Assembly: GCF_005771535.1 (NCBI RefSeq)
Contig: NZ_VANU01000003.1
Coordinates: 151,711-215,710, forward strand
Direction: 5' to 3'
DNA: 64,000 nucleotides
Source: Arcobacter arenosus
GTDB taxonomy: Bacteria; Campylobacterota; Campylobacteria; Campylobacterales; Arcobacteraceae
Shown: piece after piece, positions 63,501 to 64,000 of the stretch
How positions within the stretch are numbered: position 1 is the first letter of the stretch
Layout: the number at the start of each line of letters is the position of its first letter
Position numbers and translations under genes: made by a program
The notes under the pieces: model-generated
What the model was told of the DNA's origin: nothing
What the model saw: only the letters and a program-made list of their open reading frames with translations
Database searches by the model: none

Positions 63501-64000
63501 TGGCAAAGTTTACATTGTTTTCTGTATCATCTCCTGCCAAACCATCTAAGGTTGGGTGAGATATTGGAGCCTTTTGAGTAACAGAGTAATCACCTGTTGC
63601 AGAATCAACTGTTATTGTAGCAACTAAAATAGGATTTGCTCCACCTTGATCTTGATAAACTGATAATAAAGTTCCATCAGCATTAGGAGTTGCTGTTAAT
63701 CCATATGAATTGCTATTAATACCTGTAAGTTCAACACTTCCTGCTCCATCTGTTCCAAAATCAAAATTTAATGTACCTATTGTATTTGAAGAGTCTATAT
63801 CATCATCAACTCCTCCAGCATTTCCATTTGGCATAGTATCATCATCTAATTTCACTAAATCATTTACACTTGTTGATGGTCCATCATCTTTTATATTAAA
63901 TACACCTACATCTACACTTGTATCACTTGATGCTAATGCTACTGTTGCTGTATCTGTATCTCCATCTGCATCTGTTACTGTTTGTGTTAAGTTTATTGAT
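54580..64000 (-). CDS. Giant type-I-secreted repeat adhesin with four von Willebrand A domains, N-terminus cut by the window edge
   Basis: The frame is open from position 64000 to the stop at 54580, more than 3100 codons. A GTG at 63855 is only an internal Val codon; the frame continues upstream as repeat sequence. From N to C: VCBS/DUF5801-type repeats (ending ITDSDGD, VVDDDMP and similar) alternate with three related vWA domains with MIDAS LDVSGSM or LDISGSM near 63.37, 61.86 and 58.18 kb. Two jelly-roll-like inserts lie near 59.6-59.0 and 56.8-56.3 kb. A fourth, different vWA is near 55.85 kb. The end (LELNVDDLV-type, DDKVTLEGGDSNW, NVYQGTDGASNIKILIDEDVSIDPDL) is a T1SS-target C-terminus as in T1SS-143 proteins. 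Asp-rich repeats imply calcium binding. It should act at the cell surface in attachment or biofilm. Confidence 0.93.
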   Translation of the reverse strand, partial: SINLTQTVTDADGDTDTATVALASSDTSVDVGVFNIKDDGPSTSVNDLVKLDDDTMPNGNAGGVDDDIDSSNTIGTLNFDFGTDGAGSVELTGINSNSYGLTATPNADGTLLSVYQDQGGANPILVATITVDSATGDYSVTQKAPISHPTLDGLAGDDTENNVNFAITYDVKDADGDKVSGSLNINIDDDTPEANDTERTIDLHPEAVNLVFTLDVSGSMGNDVAGTSQTRLEIAIEAMEQVVADYQAQGRDVLIQVNTFSTSADSAENGKWMTASELSAFLNTLNDNGWTNYEDALAVTQTAYESSIVPTGTTYAYFISDGYPTVEMDDSTSTVGDVTDGNHQDGVDGTTADTGYIDEARLDAWNAFVSNPANNIEEVFAVGIGTNVNETYLTQISSDVTIVDNPADLVSTLQGTVVYETGSLDFSFGADGAADGIGSKQDGDKLAFTWETPIVKDSNGNDITNITWVVSANGTLITGTNSNGEVVVKIEATDIYTNSPKYVVTQLDKESGIESLKVPYTITDGDGDSVTANLDIAVIIPVDDIPTITVEDALVDEDALPSINTTDTDGYNNVYTETKALTYDFGDDGAGSIQFTGNQTTSLTAEGLDITLEYSNNNQTITGIDENGTPIFTISLDPANSEYTFTLHENVDHPQMNVEDLLSNLSLEVEIIDGNGSRATDTINIEIADDIASANDVLKIVEVDTKPVNLVFTLDISGSMGNDVSGTSQTRLEIAKDSIEDLISEYESQGRDVLVQINTFSTTAFGNGIWMSASEVATYLTKLSDGGWTNYEDALQETVSSYSVSPNGGDTYVYFLSDGYPTVEMNDSTTYNTTDYTNGNTTDGFEDHDGTPYVDSPTLNSWNTFVNDSSNNIAGVYSVGIGTNVSTTYLSLISSNVIEVDNPADLSSTLQGTVISASGTFDFSFGADGAADGTGIKLDGDKLAFTWNTPTAKDVDGNDVSVDWTVSSDEQTIIGKINGDVVIKVEAKDITTNPKYEITQLDKDSGIDDLVMPFTVTDGDGDSVSANLNIGIDDKPTINPNPDLNDPESIVYEKGLDDSTDDSEIDTGVFKITSPDGIAQVEIGGTTFTKAELLDTNNTNSSPIDTVEGTLVITGFDENTGLVSYEYTLKDNLDHPTNNNEIKDDISLKIVDPDGDEATGTLTVTIVDDVPVANADVRSMNEKTDTLSGNVYGNGQNGDVADDIGADSDDAPTYVTGVAKGNDTTNPVSGNVGTSFDGEYGTITLNADGSYTYDLDNADSRVLALDDGQTLTEEFTYTITDSDGDTSTTTLTITIEGKTDNTPPVVTDASARVSDEGLVDGLKDTTGENPGDDTTNKVVTTGSVASDPDGDALTVKLTAPTTALTSEGKTVVWSGEDTDTLIGKINNGTVANPDWQEVIKIEVDSAGDYTVTQSNQIDHPTNSVEDVVGFDVGVYVEDVKGASDTGILNVVVEDDMPEVTVTSVVNTTDVGIPEIFTGDVSFTGSGGNNQSYTFANGAVTATAQGFTSSNDLTLTDTDVNQNSGGLGVASDSSPYHNIASEVDFRKTSSGETGSEELTIELEDGKISYGAKISFSFMYGGEEEVGEALFYRDGVLVSTQRFTSDATSGDYAKDFQVVDGGFDTIVIRALDNGESYSHGDNSDFAVSGIEFLGSSTATPDSYAEGTIDYAYGADGAGSVVLTGITETITVDGNAVTFENTNNSIIAKDSNGDLVFQVQLTPSTGKWEFYKYQNFEIENSSTNILDIDFKVTDGDGDYVLESIKINIPEDTKPTISVIDGLVDEDALLGTSDDDNYDPDVKVVEEAITVDFGNDGAGSVKFTAQDGSTTSLTSEGKAISLSVTDNGTKITGSTVDSDVFTIEIIENNGSYSYKFELLDSVDHPNMSSEDLLQTLDFEVAITDSDGDVATDTINIEIADDIASANDVLKIVEVDTKPVNLVFTLDISGSMGNDVSGTSQTRLEIAKDSIEDLISEYESQGRDVLVQINTFSTTAFGNGIWMSASEVATYLTKLSDGGWTNYEDALQETVSSYSVSPNGGDTYVYFLSDGYPTVEMNDSTTYNTTDYTNGNTTDGFEDHDGTPYVDSPTLNSWNTFVNDSSNNIAGVYSVGIGTNVSTTYLSLISSNVIEVDNPADLSSTLQGTVISASGTFDFSFGADGAADGTGIKLDGDKEAFNWGDENLSDSFDEIIVSGSVGTITWSYANDGVSDDFTTLIGKNSLGETIIKLTATGLDTATPGYTISQLDKDSGIETLTIPYTVTDGDGDSATANLNITINTPIDTNVITCEDISYTFTLDDFDSNATTVRIDSLPVLGTILLNGVAISTPLEISSADIDNGKLTFLPDLHQSGRDEYHDAGTGDQQNDYAQFNFSISTDNTATWTSTSSVMTIDVSPVADAPTLSVLGSTENTTTIDLTNVNDTSGGYIVKAYYHYDNDGDGKLDEAPISIVTGTSHDGFGVQSTTPSGENPGNETEISYHPGEGSEVIAIEFENALTSVDVSYAWKHNYDNGDGDGEIAIVEFYKDGVKIGSQEHYDASQTDTVDGPYTFSLPNGGSFDEIRISAKQEGDDFLIHDVTFTELVSSQTELTIESGNDAYFAISSQLVDLDGSESFKSIIVDNLPEGFTISDGAHTFTATAALDYVDVKSWDMDAIKVSVPDGITPDEYVLTITAKSEESLNGEFTPADPDNCPLETQISSEFKLIVPDSLPVSYNETNSLVFGDATTNLLFTLDVSGSMNDGVKDSNNNWTTRFEIAKASVISTIQAYAANGETEVNLTLFNSCSANFGWMSTSQAIAFLNDLSMNNHDDLVYSGSNNTFAHLVSHDLSEHATNYYLGLEKTMDVDFNGHDADSTIAYFLSDGNPNNDSWRIDEDSDHTIVEWSNYVSNNIDKLNVIGVGSGATEGPLKIVQVQDGDEVLMVTDDSTLGNVLAGTVTASVNGNVLENISEGNGEISIDSIEVDGNTYTSANFPSSGVELDGDGTLRFDFTSGDYTYTAKSSEFTNDTSKLFSVTASDEDGDSTTVDVTIEVDLTPTQTENVIDLIDADTIDLSGVLSANTDAVDMTNSHTNNLEINVDDLVIDDDKELKIFGDSDDKVTLEGGDSNWTSQGKEEINGEVFNVYQGTDGASNIKILIDEDVSIDPDL
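57493..58281 (-). repeat. 789-bp perfect direct repeat in the adhesin, C-proximal copy
   Basis: Base-for-base identical, by eye, to 61174-61962. It encodes one complete vWA domain plus flanking linker (about 263 residues, from the NIEIADD linker to the GIKLDGDK element). Flanking DNA diverges at once on both sides (first differences 58282 against 61963, and before 57493 against 61174). Confidence 0.92.
61174..61962 (-). repeat. 789-bp perfect direct repeat in the adhesin, N-proximal copy
   Basis: Partner of 57493-58281, 3681 bp away, same orientation and same frame (3681 is a multiple of 3). Recombination between the copies would delete or duplicate a 1227-residue block without shifting the frame. 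Confidence 0.92.

Noticed and set aside
63853..63855. GTG as the start of the adhesin
   Set aside because: The same frame continues without a stop to position 64000 with clear repeat sequence (TDADGDTDTATVALASSDTSV), so the true start is beyond the window.

Overview
The window looks like chromosome from a member of the Arcobacteraceae (Arcobacter sensu lato, Campylobacterota). The DNA is strongly AT-rich, genes are tightly packed, and several genes start with TTG or GTG. The gene set fits that group: class II DAHP synthase, flagellar genes split into small clusters, histidine kinases with the H-Q-W-[RK]-Q-P phosphoacceptor motif, and a giant type-I-secreted repeat adhesin. The species assignment is inference; no rRNA gene or CRISPR array was seen.

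Layout. 1-2333: a histidine kinase cut by the left edge, coupled to a periplasmic binding protein. 2473-12896: housekeeping genes (tgt, gatC, class II DAHP synthase, tal, serB, ruvX, acpS, a lone DppB-like permease, panC, rimO, tilS). 12885-23630: flagellar genes (fliS, fliD, flgK, flgH, fliL, MotE-like, FliJ-like, fliQ, flgI, fliM) with three unrecognised genes among them. 23643-32436: pyrC and a nitrogen-control block (two PII/Amt pairs, glnD, an NtrC-related regulator reduced to ATPase plus Fis domain, and a membrane sensor-like protein). 32488-34715: a compact cassette of five small unrecognised genes led by a strong hairpin. 34731-38845: a transporter/acyltransferase/acyl-ACP synthetase fusion with a MerR regulator. 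38974-43559: an unrecognised locus with an OmpR-type regulator lacking its phosphoacceptor Asp and three uncharacterised proteins, two of them paralogous. 43617-45962: a PepSY membrane protein and RarD. 46031-50460: an arsenic resistance locus. 50583-54447: an orphan dCache histidine kinase and transketolase. 54580-64000: more than 9.4 kb of one adhesin gene that continues past the right edge.

How the parts work together. In the nitrogen block the dyad TGTATA-N5-TATACA lies upstream of both Amt-PII operons and of the sensor/regulator/glnD operon. At the two Amt promoters it sits at nearly the same distance (about 43 bp) from a -10 box. This suggests one local regulator, possibly the Fis-domain protein encoded there, controls ammonium uptake and PII signalling. 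In the arsenic locus a 28-bp inverted repeat occurs before arsB and before arsR, a simple ArsR autoregulatory circuit. In the 39-43 kb locus, paired TGTGAC repeats with a 12-bp period occur in front of both sets of target genes.

The best candidates for an undescribed system are the five-gene cassette at 32.5-34.7 kb and the pseudo-receiver locus at 39-43.6 kb. The adhesin also carries a perfect 789-bp internal repeat encoding a whole von Willebrand A domain.
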